A stretch of 64,000 nucleotides of DNA from Limisphaera sp049537155. Lineage in GTDB: Bacteria; Verrucomicrobiota; Verrucomicrobiia; Limisphaerales; Limisphaeraceae. Positions 43,774 through 52,759 of the stretch are shown one piece after another. Position 1 is the stretch's first letter; every line of letters starts with the position of its first letter. The stretch is taken from contig NZ_JBMVQZ010000006.1 of assembly GCF_049537155.1 (NCBI RefSeq), positions 1-64,000 of the forward strand, in the 5' to 3' direction. The position numbers and the translations under genes were made by a program. Under the pieces are notes generated by a model. That model was not told where the DNA came from and ran no database searches. It saw only the letters and a list, made by a program, of their open reading frames with translations.

Positions 43774-46700
43774 AGACGCAGCAGACGCCCGCTCCTGGAC
43801 CCGAGTTCGGTCGCCGGTACTGGCGGAGCCCCGACCAGTGGTCGGGCAGTGCCGAGTCGGGCCAGTGGCTGGAACGAGAGTTTCCCGAGTCGGTTTTGGA
43901 GGAGCCGGACGCGTTGTCGCGGCGCGAGTTCGTGCGGCTGATGTCGGCTTCTCTGTTGCTGGCGGGGGTGGGCCTGGGTTCGACCGGGTGCCGGCGGCCG
44001 GAAGAACGGCTGATGCCGTTTGCGCAGCAGCCGGAGGGTTATGTTCACGGCCGGCCGGAGTTCTATGCCTCGGCGATGCCGACCCGGACGGGCGCCATTC
44101 CGCTGGTGGTGAAGGTTCACGAGGGCCGGCCCATCAAGATCGAGGGCAACGATCGGTATCCCGATGGCAACGGTGGCACGGACCGTTGGGCGCAGGCATC
44201 CATCCTGAGCCTGTATGATCCCGACCGCGCCAGGCGGGTGACCCGCGACGGTCAGACCGTCCCCCGCCAGATGGGTCTGGACTTTTTGACCGAGTTGTCC
44301 GGGCAACTGGCAGCGCAGCGGGGTCGGGGTCTGGCGATTCTGGCCGAGCCGGGCACGTCGCCGTCCCGGGCGCGGCTGCGGCGGGAGTTGATGGAGCGGT
44401 TGCCGGAGGCGGCGTGGTACGAGCACGACCCGTTGGATCTGGCGGTGCATCGCCGTGCGGCGTCACGGGCTTACGGCCGGCCTGTGCAGCCGAGGTTTCG
44501 GTTCGATCGTGCCCGGGTGGTGGTGTCGTTGGACTGTGATTTCCTCGGCACGGAGGATGACGCTTTCCAACACATCCGGCGTTTTGCCCAGAGCCGGCGG
44601 TTGGAACAGCCCTCGGACGAGATCAGCCGGTTGTACGTGCTGGAGGCCCTGCTGACGCTCACGGGTGCGCAGGCCGATCACCGGCTGCGGCTGCCCGCCT
44701 CGCAGGTGGCTGCCGCCGCCGTGTATCTGGCCCGGCGCTGCGGGGTGGGTGGTCTGCCGGAGGTGTCCACGGAGGGACTGTGGACCGAATGGCTGGACGA
44801 GTGCGCCAGGGACCTGGTGGCGCATCGTGGCCAGGTGCTGGTGTTGGCGGGGCATCGCCAACCGTTGGCCGTGCATTTGCTGGCGCACGCGATCAACCAC
44901 GTGCTGGGTTCGGTGGGCCAGACGGTGGAGCTGGTGCCGGCCGAGGAAGCGGCCGGGACGGACGGTTTGGCGGAACTGGCGGCGGCCCTGCGGGCCGGTC
45001 GGGTGGACACGCTGGTCATTCTGGGTGCCAATCCGGTTTACACCGCGCCCGCGGATTTGAACTGGGCCGAGGCGCAGCAGAAGGCCCGCACGGTGGTGCG
45101 GCTCGGGTATTACGAGGACGAGACCTTTCCCCACTGTCACTGGCACTTTCCGTTGGCGCACTTTCTTGAGAGCTGGGGGGACGTGTTGACCAGCGACGGC
45201 GCCTACCTGCCGGTGCAGCCGATGATCCAGCCGTTGTTCGGCGGGTTGACGGAGCTGGAGTTTCTGGCCCGGCTGGCCGGACGTACCGTCTGGCAACCTT
45301 ACGAAATCGTCCGCGAGACGTTCCGGCAGCGGGAGAAGCCGGCAAATTTCGAGGAGGAGTGGAAGTTCTTCCTTCACGACGGTTTCCGCAATGGGCCGGC
45401 GGCCGGGCTGGGTCGGTTGCCCTTGCAGGAATCGGAGGTGCGTGAGGCCGTGAAGGCGTTGTCGATTTCGCGGCCCGGGCCGGACCGGCTGGAGGTGATC
45501 TGGCATAGGGACCACAGTGTGGATGACGGCCGGTATGCGAACAACGGCTGGCTGCAGGAGTTGCCGGATCCGATCACCAAGATCACCTGGGAAAACGTCG
45601 TGTTGATGAGCCGGCGCACCGCCGAGGCGCTGGGCGTGGCCAACAGCGAGCTGGTGGAGGTGCGGATCGGCGATCGGATGGTGACGGGCCCGGCCTGGGT
45701 CCAGCCGGGCATGGCGGATCATGTGGTGGCGCTGGCGCTGGGGTACGGCCGGGAGCGGGCCGGGCGGGTGGGCCGCCGCGTGGGTTTCAATGCCTACACG
45801 GTGCGGACATCGGCCGCGCCGCACGTGGCCGTGGGCGCCACGGTCAGGGGCACGGGCCGGCGCCATGTGATCGCCTGTACGCAGGACCACTGGTCCATGG
45901 AGGGCCGAGCCATCATCCGCGAGGCGAATCTGGAGCAGTTCCGGAAGCACCCGGATTTCGTCAAGCGGCTGAACCTGCACGAGCCGCCGGTGGTGGCGCC
46001 GCTGTATCCCAACCCGTTGGACCGGGAGAAACAGAAGGCGCTGCATCAGTGGGGGATGTCCATTGATTTGAACGCCTGTGTGGGATGCTCGGCCTGTGTG
46101 ATTGCCTGTCAGAGCGAGAACAACATCCCGATCGTGGGCAAGGATCAGGTCCGGCGCGGTCGAGAGATGCACTGGATGCGGATTGACCGTTACTACGCGA
46201 GCGATCCGGCTCGGCAGGGCGACAAGCGGGTCTGGAACCGCGAGGAGAAGCAGTGGCGCGAGTCGTGGATCGAGGATGTGCAGGTGGTGATGCAGCCGAT
46301 GCTCTGCCAGCACTGCGAGGCTGCGCCGTGCGAGAACGTCTGTCCGGTCAACGCCACGGTCCACGATCACGAGGGGTTGAACGTGATGGTGTACAACCGT
46401 TGCGTGGGCACGCGCTACTGCTCCAACAACTGTCCGTACAAGGTGCGGCGGTTCAATTTCTTCGACTACAACAAGCGCCCGCTGGACGGCCTGTACAAGG
46501 GACCTTTTGCCCGTCGCCCGCAGGAGGAGCTGGAGCTGGTCAAGATGGTGAAGAACCCGGACGTGACGGTCCGGATGCGCGGGGTGATGGAGAAATGCAC
46601 CTTCTGCATCCAGCGGATCGAGCAGGCCAAGATCCAGCGCAAGGTGCAGGCCCGGGACTCGGGCGACGTGGTCGTGCCGGACGGAACGTTCACCACCGCC

Positions 46701-47003
46701 TGTGCCCAGGCCTGTCCGGCCGGTGCCATCGTGTTTGGCAACATTGCCGATCCCGACAGCCGGGTATCCCGGCTGAAACGGCAGTCCCGCGATTACAGCG
46801 TGCTGGAATTTCTGCTGACCAAACCCCGAACGACCTATCTGGCACGGATTCGCAATCCGAATCCGGCCATGCCGGATTACCGGGAGATTCCGTTTACGCT
46901 GGCGGAGTACACGGTTCGGTCGGGCGATCCGTTCGGGGAGGGACACGGTGCGGGTGGCGGGCAGGAGCCCGGGCACGGTGCCGCCGCGCCGGCCGAACAT
47001 TGA
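43770..47003 (+). CDS. actB: Alternative Complex III iron-sulfur subunit ActB
   Basis: ActB is a fusion of a molybdopterin-oxidoreductase-like N-terminal part (which in known ACIII binds no molybdenum) and a C-terminal ferredoxin-like part with four clusters. The 1077-residue protein has an Arg-pair/hydrophobic start resembling a Tat signal (SRREFVRLMSASLLLAGVG, followed by a Cys). The iron-sulfur part has NACVGCSACVIACQSEN, MLCQHCEAAPCENVCPVNA, CVGTRYCSNNCPYKVRRFNFF and KCTFCIQRI with ACAQACPAGAIVFG, a full set of ligands. It follows actA and precedes actC. Confidence 0.95.
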   Translation: MKTQQTPAPGPEFGRRYWRSPDQWSGSAESGQWLEREFPESVLEEPDALSRREFVRLMSASLLLAGVGLGSTGCRRPEERLMPFAQQPEGYVHGRPEFYASAMPTRTGAIPLVVKVHEGRPIKIEGNDRYPDGNGGTDRWAQASILSLYDPDRARRVTRDGQTVPRQMGLDFLTELSGQLAAQRGRGLAILAEPGTSPSRARLRRELMERLPEAAWYEHDPLDLAVHRRAASRAYGRPVQPRFRFDRARVVVSLDCDFLGTEDDAFQHIRRFAQSRRLEQPSDEISRLYVLEALLTLTGAQADHRLRLPASQVAAAAVYLARRCGVGGLPEVSTEGLWTEWLDECARDLVAHRGQVLVLAGHRQPLAVHLLAHAINHVLGSVGQTVELVPAEEAAGTDGLAELAAALRAGRVDTLVILGANPVYTAPADLNWAEAQQKARTVVRLGYYEDETFPHCHWHFPLAHFLESWGDVLTSDGAYLPVQPMIQPLFGGLTELEFLARLAGRTVWQPYEIVRETFRQREKPANFEEEWKFFLHDGFRNGPAAGLGRLPLQESEVREAVKALSISRPGPDRLEVIWHRDHSVDDGRYANNGWLQELPDPITKITWENVVLMSRRTAEALGVANSELVEVRIGDRMVTGPAWVQPGMADHVVALALGYGRERAGRVGRRVGFNAYTVRTSAAPHVAVGATVRGTGRRHVIACTQDHWSMEGRAIIREANLEQFRKHPDFVKRLNLHEPPVVAPLYPNPLDREKQKALHQWGMSIDLNACVGCSACVIACQSENNIPIVGKDQVRRGREMHWMRIDRYYASDPARQGDKRVWNREEKQWRESWIEDVQVVMQPMLCQHCEAAPCENVCPVNATVHDHEGLNVMVYNRCVGTRYCSNNCPYKVRRFNFFDYNKRPLDGLYKGPFARRPQEELELVKMVKNPDVTVRMRGVMEKCTFCIQRIEQAKIQRKVQARDSGDVVVPDGTFTTACAQACPAGAIVFGNIADPDSRVSRLKRQSRDYSVLEFLLTKPRTTYLARIRNPNPAMPDYREIPFTLAEYTVRSGDPFGEGHGAGGGQEPGHGAAAPAEH

Positions 47004-47022
47004 ACCGGGTAGAGTCAGTGCC

Positions 47023-48450
47023 ATGTCCGAGGTAGCGATTTCCATGACCCCCCCGCCGGTGCCGAAGGAACTGGAACGGCCGCCGCTGGTGTTGAACCAG
47101 CGCAGCCTGGGCTGGATCTCGGATCACATTGCCGGGATTGCGGAAGGGGAGGCGCCGGTCTGGTGGTGGCTGGCGTTCATACCGAGTTTCCTGATGTTCC
47201 TGGTGCTGGTGGCCATGCTGGCCTACCAGATCAGCACCGGGGTGGGGGTCTGGGGCAATCATCACCCCACCATGTGGGGGTGGGACATCATCAACTTCGT
47301 CTGGTGGATCGGCATCGGCCACGCCGGGACGTTGATCTCGGCGATCCTGTTTCTGTTGCGGCAGCGGTGGCGGACGGCGGTGAACCGCGCGGCCGAGGCC
47401 ATGACCATCTTCGCGGTGATGTGCGCCGGCATCTATCCTGCCGTGCACGTGGGACGGGTGTGGTTCGACTGGTTCCTGTTCCCGATCCCCAACTCCAACG
47501 GGATCTGGCCGCAGTTCCGGTCGCCGCTGATGTGGGACGTGTTCGCGGTTTCGACCTATTTCACGGTCTCGGTCCTGTTCTGGTACATGGGGTTGATCCC
47601 CGATCTGGCGGTGATGCGGGACCGGGCCCGGACCAAGCTGCGGCAGATCCTCTACGGGTTTTTCGCCCTGGGCTGGACGGGTGCCAACCGGCACTGGACG
47701 AATTACGAGAAGGCCTACCTCATCCTGGCCGGCCTCAGCACGCCGCTGGTGTTGTCGGTTCACTCCATCGTGTCACTGGACTTTGCGGTCTCGCAGCTGC
47801 CGGGCTGGCACACGACGATCTTCCCGCCCTATTTCGTGGCCGGGGCGATCTTCTCCGGGTTCGGCATGGTGCTGACCCTGCTGATCCCGCTGCGGAAGCT
47901 CTGTCACCTGGAGGACATCATCACGATGCGGCACATCGACGTGATGTGCAAGGTGACGCTGGCCACCGGCAGCATCGTGGGGTACGCCTACGGGATGGAG
48001 TTTTTCATCGCGTGGTACAGTGGCAGTCCCTTCGAGCGGTTCGCGTTCATGAACCGTGCACTGGGTCCGTACTGGTGGGGTTACTGGCTGATGTTGTTCT
48101 GCAACGTGGCGGTTCCCCAGTTGTTCTGGTTCCGCAGCGTGCGGCAGAACCTGTGGCTGGTGTTCATCCTTTCGATCCTGGTGAACATCGGCATGTGGTT
48201 TGAACGGTTTGTGATCATCGTCATTTCGCTGCATCGCGAGTTTCTGCCGGCCAACTGGGGTTATTACATGCCCACCTGGGTGGACGTGGCGACCTTCCTC
48301 GGGACGTTCGGCCTGTTCTTCACGATGTTCCTGCTGTTCATGCGGTTTTTGCCGATGATTGCCATTTCGGAGGTCAAGGGAGTGACGCCCCAGGCGGATC
48401 CGCATCATCCGCTGGGCGGCGCCAAACCGCACGGAGGTGGACACGGATGA
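47023..48450 (+). CDS. actC: Alternative Complex III quinone-site membrane subunit ActC
   Basis: ActC is an NrfD/PsrC-type integral membrane subunit, where quinol is thought to bind. The 475-residue protein has about ten membrane helices and the NrfD signatures GIGHAGTLISAILFLL, AGIYPAVHVGRVWFDWF and LVLSVHSIVSLDFAVS. The ATG at 47023 is preceded by a weak gagtcag; the upstream frame belongs to the actB region. It overlaps actD by 4 bases. Confidence 0.95.
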   Translation: MSEVAISMTPPPVPKELERPPLVLNQRSLGWISDHIAGIAEGEAPVWWWLAFIPSFLMFLVLVAMLAYQISTGVGVWGNHHPTMWGWDIINFVWWIGIGHAGTLISAILFLLRQRWRTAVNRAAEAMTIFAVMCAGIYPAVHVGRVWFDWFLFPIPNSNGIWPQFRSPLMWDVFAVSTYFTVSVLFWYMGLIPDLAVMRDRARTKLRQILYGFFALGWTGANRHWTNYEKAYLILAGLSTPLVLSVHSIVSLDFAVSQLPGWHTTIFPPYFVAGAIFSGFGMVLTLLIPLRKLCHLEDIITMRHIDVMCKVTLATGSIVGYAYGMEFFIAWYSGSPFERFAFMNRALGPYWWGYWLMLFCNVAVPQLFWFRSVRQNLWLVFILSILVNIGMWFERFVIIVISLHREFLPANWGYYMPTWVDVATFLGTFGLFFTMFLLFMRFLPMIAISEVKGVTPQADPHHPLGGAKPHGGGHG

Positions 48451-48992
48451 ACGGTTCGGTCAACGTGTTCGGGATTCTGGCCGAGTTTCCCACGCCGGCC
48501 GATCTGATGCACGCGGCGGAGAAGGTTCGTGACGCGGGTTACACGCGCTGGGACGTGTACACGCCGTTCCCGGTGCACGGCATGGACCACGCGATGGGGT
48601 TGAAAAACTCCAAGGTGGGCTGGTTTGCCTTCTTCGGCGGGCTGACCGGTTACACCACCGGGATGCTGATGATCTGGTTCATGAACGCCTTCGATTATCC
48701 CATCGTGGTGGGGGGCAAACCGATGTTCAGTCCTTTCTCGGCCTTTCCGCCCTCGTACGAGTTGACGATCCTGTTCGGCGCATTCGGCGCGTTGGGGGGC
48801 ATGCTGATCCTGAACCGGCTGCCGCGCTGGCATCATCCGCTGTTGAAGCATCCGCGGTTCATCGAGCGCGGGGCCAGTCACGACAAGTTCTTTCTGGTGA
48901 TCGAGGCGAGGGATCCGAAGTACGACGAAGCCTCGGTGCGGCAGTTGCTGGAGTCGCTGGGTGGTCAAAACATCGAGGTGGTGGAGGAGTGA
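48447..48992 (+). CDS. actD: Alternative Complex III subunit ActD
   Basis: ActD (DUF3341 type) is a two-pass membrane protein of the complex. The 181-residue product begins FGILAEFPTPADLMHAAEKVRDAGYTRWDVYTPFPVHGMD, has two hydrophobic segments (about 57-80 and 104-123) separated by GGKPMFSPFSAFPPSYE, and ends in a soluble domain. It overlaps both neighbours, so the order C-D-E is tightly coupled. Confidence 0.94.
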   Translation: MNGSVNVFGILAEFPTPADLMHAAEKVRDAGYTRWDVYTPFPVHGMDHAMGLKNSKVGWFAFFGGLTGYTTGMLMIWFMNAFDYPIVVGGKPMFSPFSAFPPSYELTILFGAFGALGGMLILNRLPRWHHPLLKHPRFIERGASHDKFFLVIEARDPKYDEASVRQLLESLGGQNIEVVEE

Positions 48993-49642
48993 TGCGCTAT
49001 TTCCTGCTCATCTACGCCCTGGTGGTGGCCGTGATCGTGGGGATTGCGGGGTGTCGGGGCAGCCTGTCGCGCAAGCCGCCCATCGAGGTGTTTCCGGACA
49101 TGGACCGGCAGTTGAAGCTGCGGCCGCAGCAACCCAACGGGTTTTTTGCGAACGGCGTCAGTTCGCAACCGCCGGTGCCGGGGACGGTGCGGCGGGCCGG
49201 GCCGATTCAAACGGCGGCCGGGCCGGTCTACCCGTTCGAAGACGCCCCGGTCAACACGGGTCGCCTGTCCGGGAGCACGAATTTCGTGGAGTTGAATCCC
49301 ATGCCGGTGACGGGGGCCTTTCTTCGCCGTGGCCAGGAACGGTTCAACATCTACTGTGCGCCGTGTCACGGTCCGATGGGCGACGGCAACGGGGTGACAC
49401 GGAAGCTCGGGATGTCGGTGGTGGCCAACCTGCATGACCAGCGGATCGTGGAGATGCCGGATGGCGAGATTTTCAACACCATCACGCACGGGAAGAACCT
49501 GATGCAGGGTTACGCGGCCCAGATCCCGGTGGAGGATCGCTGGGCCATCGTGGCGTACGTGCGGGTGCTGCAGCGGAGCTGGCTGGGCACGCCGGAGGAG
49601 TTGCCCGCGGAGATGCGAACGGCTTTGGAGCGTCAACCATGA
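48992..49642 (+). CDS. actE: Alternative Complex III monoheme cytochrome c ActE
   Basis: The 216-residue protein is an exported cytochrome c: a hydrophobic N-terminus ending in a lipobox (IVGIAGC) suggests lipid anchoring, and a class I fold carries CAPCH at residue 122 with a Met in LMQGYAAQIP as sixth ligand candidate. The start ATG at 48992 overlaps the actD stop (TGATG); a GTG 3 bases upstream is possible. ActE passes electrons within the complex or to soluble acceptors. Confidence 0.94.
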   Translation: MRYFLLIYALVVAVIVGIAGCRGSLSRKPPIEVFPDMDRQLKLRPQQPNGFFANGVSSQPPVPGTVRRAGPIQTAAGPVYPFEDAPVNTGRLSGSTNFVELNPMPVTGAFLRRGQERFNIYCAPCHGPMGDGNGVTRKLGMSVVANLHDQRIVEMPDGEIFNTITHGKNLMQGYAAQIPVEDRWAIVAYVRVLQRSWLGTPEELPAEMRTALERQP

Positions 49643-50910
49643 GCGGCAAGCAGGTACCCTTGGGACCTCCGTGGGATCTGGCGCGGTGGCGCCGGGTTCC
49701 GGACTTCTGCATGATCGGTGGCGGGGCGCTGGCCCTGCTGGGGGCGTTGCTCGACCTCAGGGAGTTCGCCCACGCGTGGCTGTTGGGTTTCATGTTCTGG
49801 TTGAGCATCGGCCTGGGCGCCCTGTTTCTGGTGATGGTGCATCACCTTTTCGATGCCGGGTGGTCGGTGCCCATCCGGCGGCAGTGCGAACACATTGCCA
49901 GTCTGTTGTTCCCATGGTTGCTGGTGTTGTGGATTCCGGTGGGGCTGCTGGCTCCCCGGTTGTACGCCTGGATGACCTCTGATCCCCACGCGGATCATGC
50001 GCTGCACGCCAAGTGGCCGTTGTTGACGCGGCCGGCCTTTTACCTCGTGTCCCTGTTGTGTTTCGCCGCCTGGGGCTTCTTTGCCCACCGGCTGCGTCAG
50101 TGGTCGCTGCGCCAGGACGAGACGGGCGAGGCGTTGTGCACGCACCGGATGCGGTTCTATTCCGCGCTGGGGATTTTCGTGTTTGCCGTGACGCTGACGC
50201 TGGGTGCGATTCTCTGGATGAAGGCGATGCAGCACCAGTGGTTTTCGACGATGTACGGCGTGTATTACTTTGCCGGCAGCGTCTGGACCACGCTGACGAC
50301 GGTGTATGTCATCACGGCGGTGCTGAACCGGCAGCGGGTGTTGACGCATGTGCTGCACGATCACCAGTTCTATTTCCTGGGCACGCTGATTTTCGCGTTC
50401 ACCGTCTTCTACGCCTACATTCATTTCAGCCAGTATTTCATCATCTGGAACGGCAACATTCCGGAGGAAACCTTCTGGTACGTGATCCGGGAGCGCGGTG
50501 GCTGGTTCTGGGTGGGCATGATCATCATATTCGGCCATTTCTTCCTGCCGTTCCTGGCCTTGTTGCGGATTGATGCCAAGAGTCAGTGGTGGCTGATGGG
50601 GCCGTTGATGGTGTGGGCCTGGCTGATGCACGTTGTGGATCTGGGCTTCAACATTTATCCGGTGATTCATCCGGACGGGTGGCCCCTGGGGTGGATCTGG
50701 CTCACGGCCGGCTGCTGGGCGTTCATGGGCGGTTTGCTCACGAAGGTGTATCTGGCCAGGTACGCATCGGCCGAGCCGTATCCGGTGAAGGATCCGCGCC
50801 TGATCGAGGCCATGGGGTTGTACCATCCGCTGCCGACGCAAATTTCCGGGGGCGAACTGGACCAGGTGGACGATCTGCCGGACGCGCCGCCGGCGCCCGA
50901 GAGAGGTTGA
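49639..50910 (+). CDS. actF: Alternative Complex III membrane subunit ActF
   Basis: ActF is a second, NrfD-like multi-pass subunit without bound cofactor in known complexes. The 423-residue protein has about ten membrane helices, with FWLSIGLGALFLVMVHHLFDAGW and FGHFFLPFLALLRIDAKSQWW as recognisable segments and a soluble C-terminus. It overlaps actE by 4 bases and is 3 bases ahead of the next small gene. Confidence 0.93.
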   Translation: MSGKQVPLGPPWDLARWRRVPDFCMIGGGALALLGALLDLREFAHAWLLGFMFWLSIGLGALFLVMVHHLFDAGWSVPIRRQCEHIASLLFPWLLVLWIPVGLLAPRLYAWMTSDPHADHALHAKWPLLTRPAFYLVSLLCFAAWGFFAHRLRQWSLRQDETGEALCTHRMRFYSALGIFVFAVTLTLGAILWMKAMQHQWFSTMYGVYYFAGSVWTTLTTVYVITAVLNRQRVLTHVLHDHQFYFLGTLIFAFTVFYAYIHFSQYFIIWNGNIPEETFWYVIRERGGWFWVGMIIIFGHFFLPFLALLRIDAKSQWWLMGPLMVWAWLMHVVDLGFNIYPVIHPDGWPLGWIWLTAGCWAFMGGLLTKVYLARYASAEPYPVKDPRLIEAMGLYHPLPTQISGGELDQVDDLPDAPPAPERG

Positions 50911-50913
50911 GCG

Positions 50914-51285
50914 ATGAACGGTTCGTCACACAGGAACGGTTTTTGGGATTACGTGGGGGCGGCGTTGGTCGCGCTCGGGGTCGTGGTGGTGATGGTGACC
51001 GCCACGCGCAGGCTGGTGACTCCGCCGGACCTGAACGCGGGTCGGATTGCCGAGCGTTACCAGGCGCGGGACGAGGTGCGGGCGGTTGCCCACCAGGCGG
51101 TGACCACGCCGGCCTGGATCAACCGGGAAAAGGGCGTCGTGCGGCTGCCCATCCCGGTGGCGCTGGAGCTGGCCGAAAAGGAATGGCGGGATCCCGCGGC
51201 GGCGCGCTCCAATTTGATCGAGCGGGTGCGCAAGGCTCATGAAGCGCCTCCGCCGCCGCCGGCGGAGCCCAGCCCGTACGAGTGA
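50914..51285 (+). CDS. Small membrane protein of the ACIII operon
   Basis: The 123-residue protein has one membrane segment (about 13-33, VGAALVALGVVVVMVTATRRL) and a soluble part with REKGVVRLPIPVALELAEKEW, then a Pro-rich end. I do not know a defined function; short proteins with a similar VRLPI..A.EL segment accompany respiratory operons in related bacteria. It starts 3 bases after actF and precedes the CcoN-like gene by 37 bases, so it belongs to the operon and may be an accessory subunit linking the two modules. Confidence 0.75.
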   Translation: MNGSSHRNGFWDYVGAALVALGVVVVMVTATRRLVTPPDLNAGRIAERYQARDEVRAVAHQAVTTPAWINREKGVVRLPIPVALELAEKEWRDPAAARSNLIERVRKAHEAPPPPPAEPSPYE

Positions 51286-51322
51286 GGCTCTGCCCGCCAC
51301 GGCTCTTGTTTTGCGGACACCG

Positions 51323-52759
51323 ATGGAGAAGGTTTCTCAAAAAACGGCCGCGTGCCGGACTGTGGAAGGGGCGCCGGACGTGGGGCCGGTGCTGACTTGG
51401 GCATTGGGTGGCGCGTTCTGGTGGTGTGCCGCCGCCCTGCTGGGATTGATTGCCTCCATCAAGTTCCACGGGCCCGGCTTTCTTGCCGACGTGTCATGGT
51501 TGCCCTATGGGAGGGTTCGCGTGGCCGCCACCCAGGTTGGCTTTTGGGGTGCGGTGGTTCCTGTGGTGCTGGCGGCGGTGCTGGGTTGGCTGGGGCGATG
51601 GGCGCGGGGTGGGGTCGCTTTTCACGCGCTGGCGATGGCTGCCGGGAAGGTCTGGCATTTGGGAACCTTGTTGGCGTTGATCGGCATTCTGCGGGGGGAC
51701 CTCACCGGTTACGACGGCTGGGGCCTGCCCCGGTACGCTGTCTGGATTTACGCGGCGGGGTTCGCACTGTATCTGGTGACGTTTGTGGGCACTTGGCACG
51801 GGCGCCGGGAGCGATCTCTCGAGCCTGCGCACTGGTTTTTGCTGACCGGTGTGCTCTGGCTGGCGTGGTCGGCGGCGACGGCGTTTGTGCTGCTGGAGGT
51901 GCATCCGGTTCGGGGGGTGACACTGGCGGTGGTAGACGGGTGGTTCCAGGCGAATGCGACCCTGGTGGCGGGCACGCTTCTGGGTTTGGGCCTGATGTAT
52001 GGCTGGTTGCCGGTGGTGACAGGCCGGCCGCTGTACAGTCGTCATCTGGCGATCCTCACCTATGCGGGGCTGTTGGTGTTTGTGAGCTGGACCGGTGTTT
52101 TGCCTTCGAGTCCGGTGCCGGCGTGGTTGCCGGCGGTTGCCACGGTGGCGACGGTAATGGGTGTGGTGCCATGGTTGGCGGCGTGGTTGAACTGGCGGAA
52201 TTCGGTGAGGGAGGCGGCGCACCGGTTGTCGGAGGAACCTGCCGGTTGGTTCCTGCGCGTGGCGCACGCGGCTTTTGTAGCAGCGGCGGTGGGGAAGCTG
52301 GCCCTGCACCTGCCGGGCTTGGATCGTGTGCTGGAGCTGACCTGGTGGGAGCCGGCGCGGCAGTGGGCGCAGGTCCAGGGGTTTCTTGGGTTGGCGGGTG
52401 TGGCGGGTGTGTACGCGTGGTTGGGCGGGGAAGGCCGACTGACGGTCTGGAGGGGGCTGGGTCGCTGGCAGGGTCGGCTGGCGATGGCGGGTCTGGCGGT
52501 TGGTGTGTTGGCACTGGCTGCTGCGGGGGTGGCGCAAGGTTTGGCGTGGCGGGATCCGGCTTTGTCGAATGTTGCGGTGTTGGGGCGGACGCTGATGTGG
52601 TTGCGGTTGAGCACCGTGGGTGATTTGTTGTGGTGGTTGGGGACGGTGCTGTTCGTGGTGAATCTGGGCGGGGTGACGCTGCGGTGGTGGGTGGGATGTT
52701 GGCGGAGTTGGTGGGCGCAGGTCACGGCGCCGGTGAAACTGCAGGAGGCTGCGGAATGA
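51323..52759 (+). CDS. CcoN-like (cbb3 subunit I) protein lacking heme and copper ligands
   Basis: The 478-residue, 12-helix membrane protein aligns by eye with cbb3 oxidase subunit I along its length: LPYGRVRVAATQ (CcoN FGRLRPLHTN), DGWFQANATLVAGTLLGLGLMYGWLP (CcoN WYGHNAVGFF...MYYFVP), GRPLYSRHLAIL, and GVAQGLAWRD. In each place where a ligand histidine is expected the residue differs: LHTN to AATQ (low-spin heme), YGHN to FQAN (CuB), HHLH to SSPV (CuB), HVH to QVQ (heme ligands). It therefore cannot bind the oxidase cofactors in the usual way. The ATG at 51323 lacks a good ribosome binding site; an in-frame start at 51239 exists. It overlaps the CcoO-like gene by 4 bases. Confidence 0.85.
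   Translation: MEKVSQKTAACRTVEGAPDVGPVLTWALGGAFWWCAAALLGLIASIKFHGPGFLADVSWLPYGRVRVAATQVGFWGAVVPVVLAAVLGWLGRWARGGVAFHALAMAAGKVWHLGTLLALIGILRGDLTGYDGWGLPRYAVWIYAAGFALYLVTFVGTWHGRRERSLEPAHWFLLTGVLWLAWSAATAFVLLEVHPVRGVTLAVVDGWFQANATLVAGTLLGLGLMYGWLPVVTGRPLYSRHLAILTYAGLLVFVSWTGVLPSSPVPAWLPAVATVATVMGVVPWLAAWLNWRNSVREAAHRLSEEPAGWFLRVAHAAFVAAAVGKLALHLPGLDRVLELTWWEPARQWAQVQGFLGLAGVAGVYAWLGGEGRLTVWRGLGRWQGRLAMAGLAVGVLALAAAGVAQGLAWRDPALSNVAVLGRTLMWLRLSTVGDLLWWLGTVLFVVNLGGVTLRWWVGCWRSWWAQVTAPVKLQEAAE

Noticed and set aside
44463..47045. 860-codon frame antisense to actB
   Set aside because: ActB has complete iron-sulfur ligands on the other strand; the antisense product is low-complexity.
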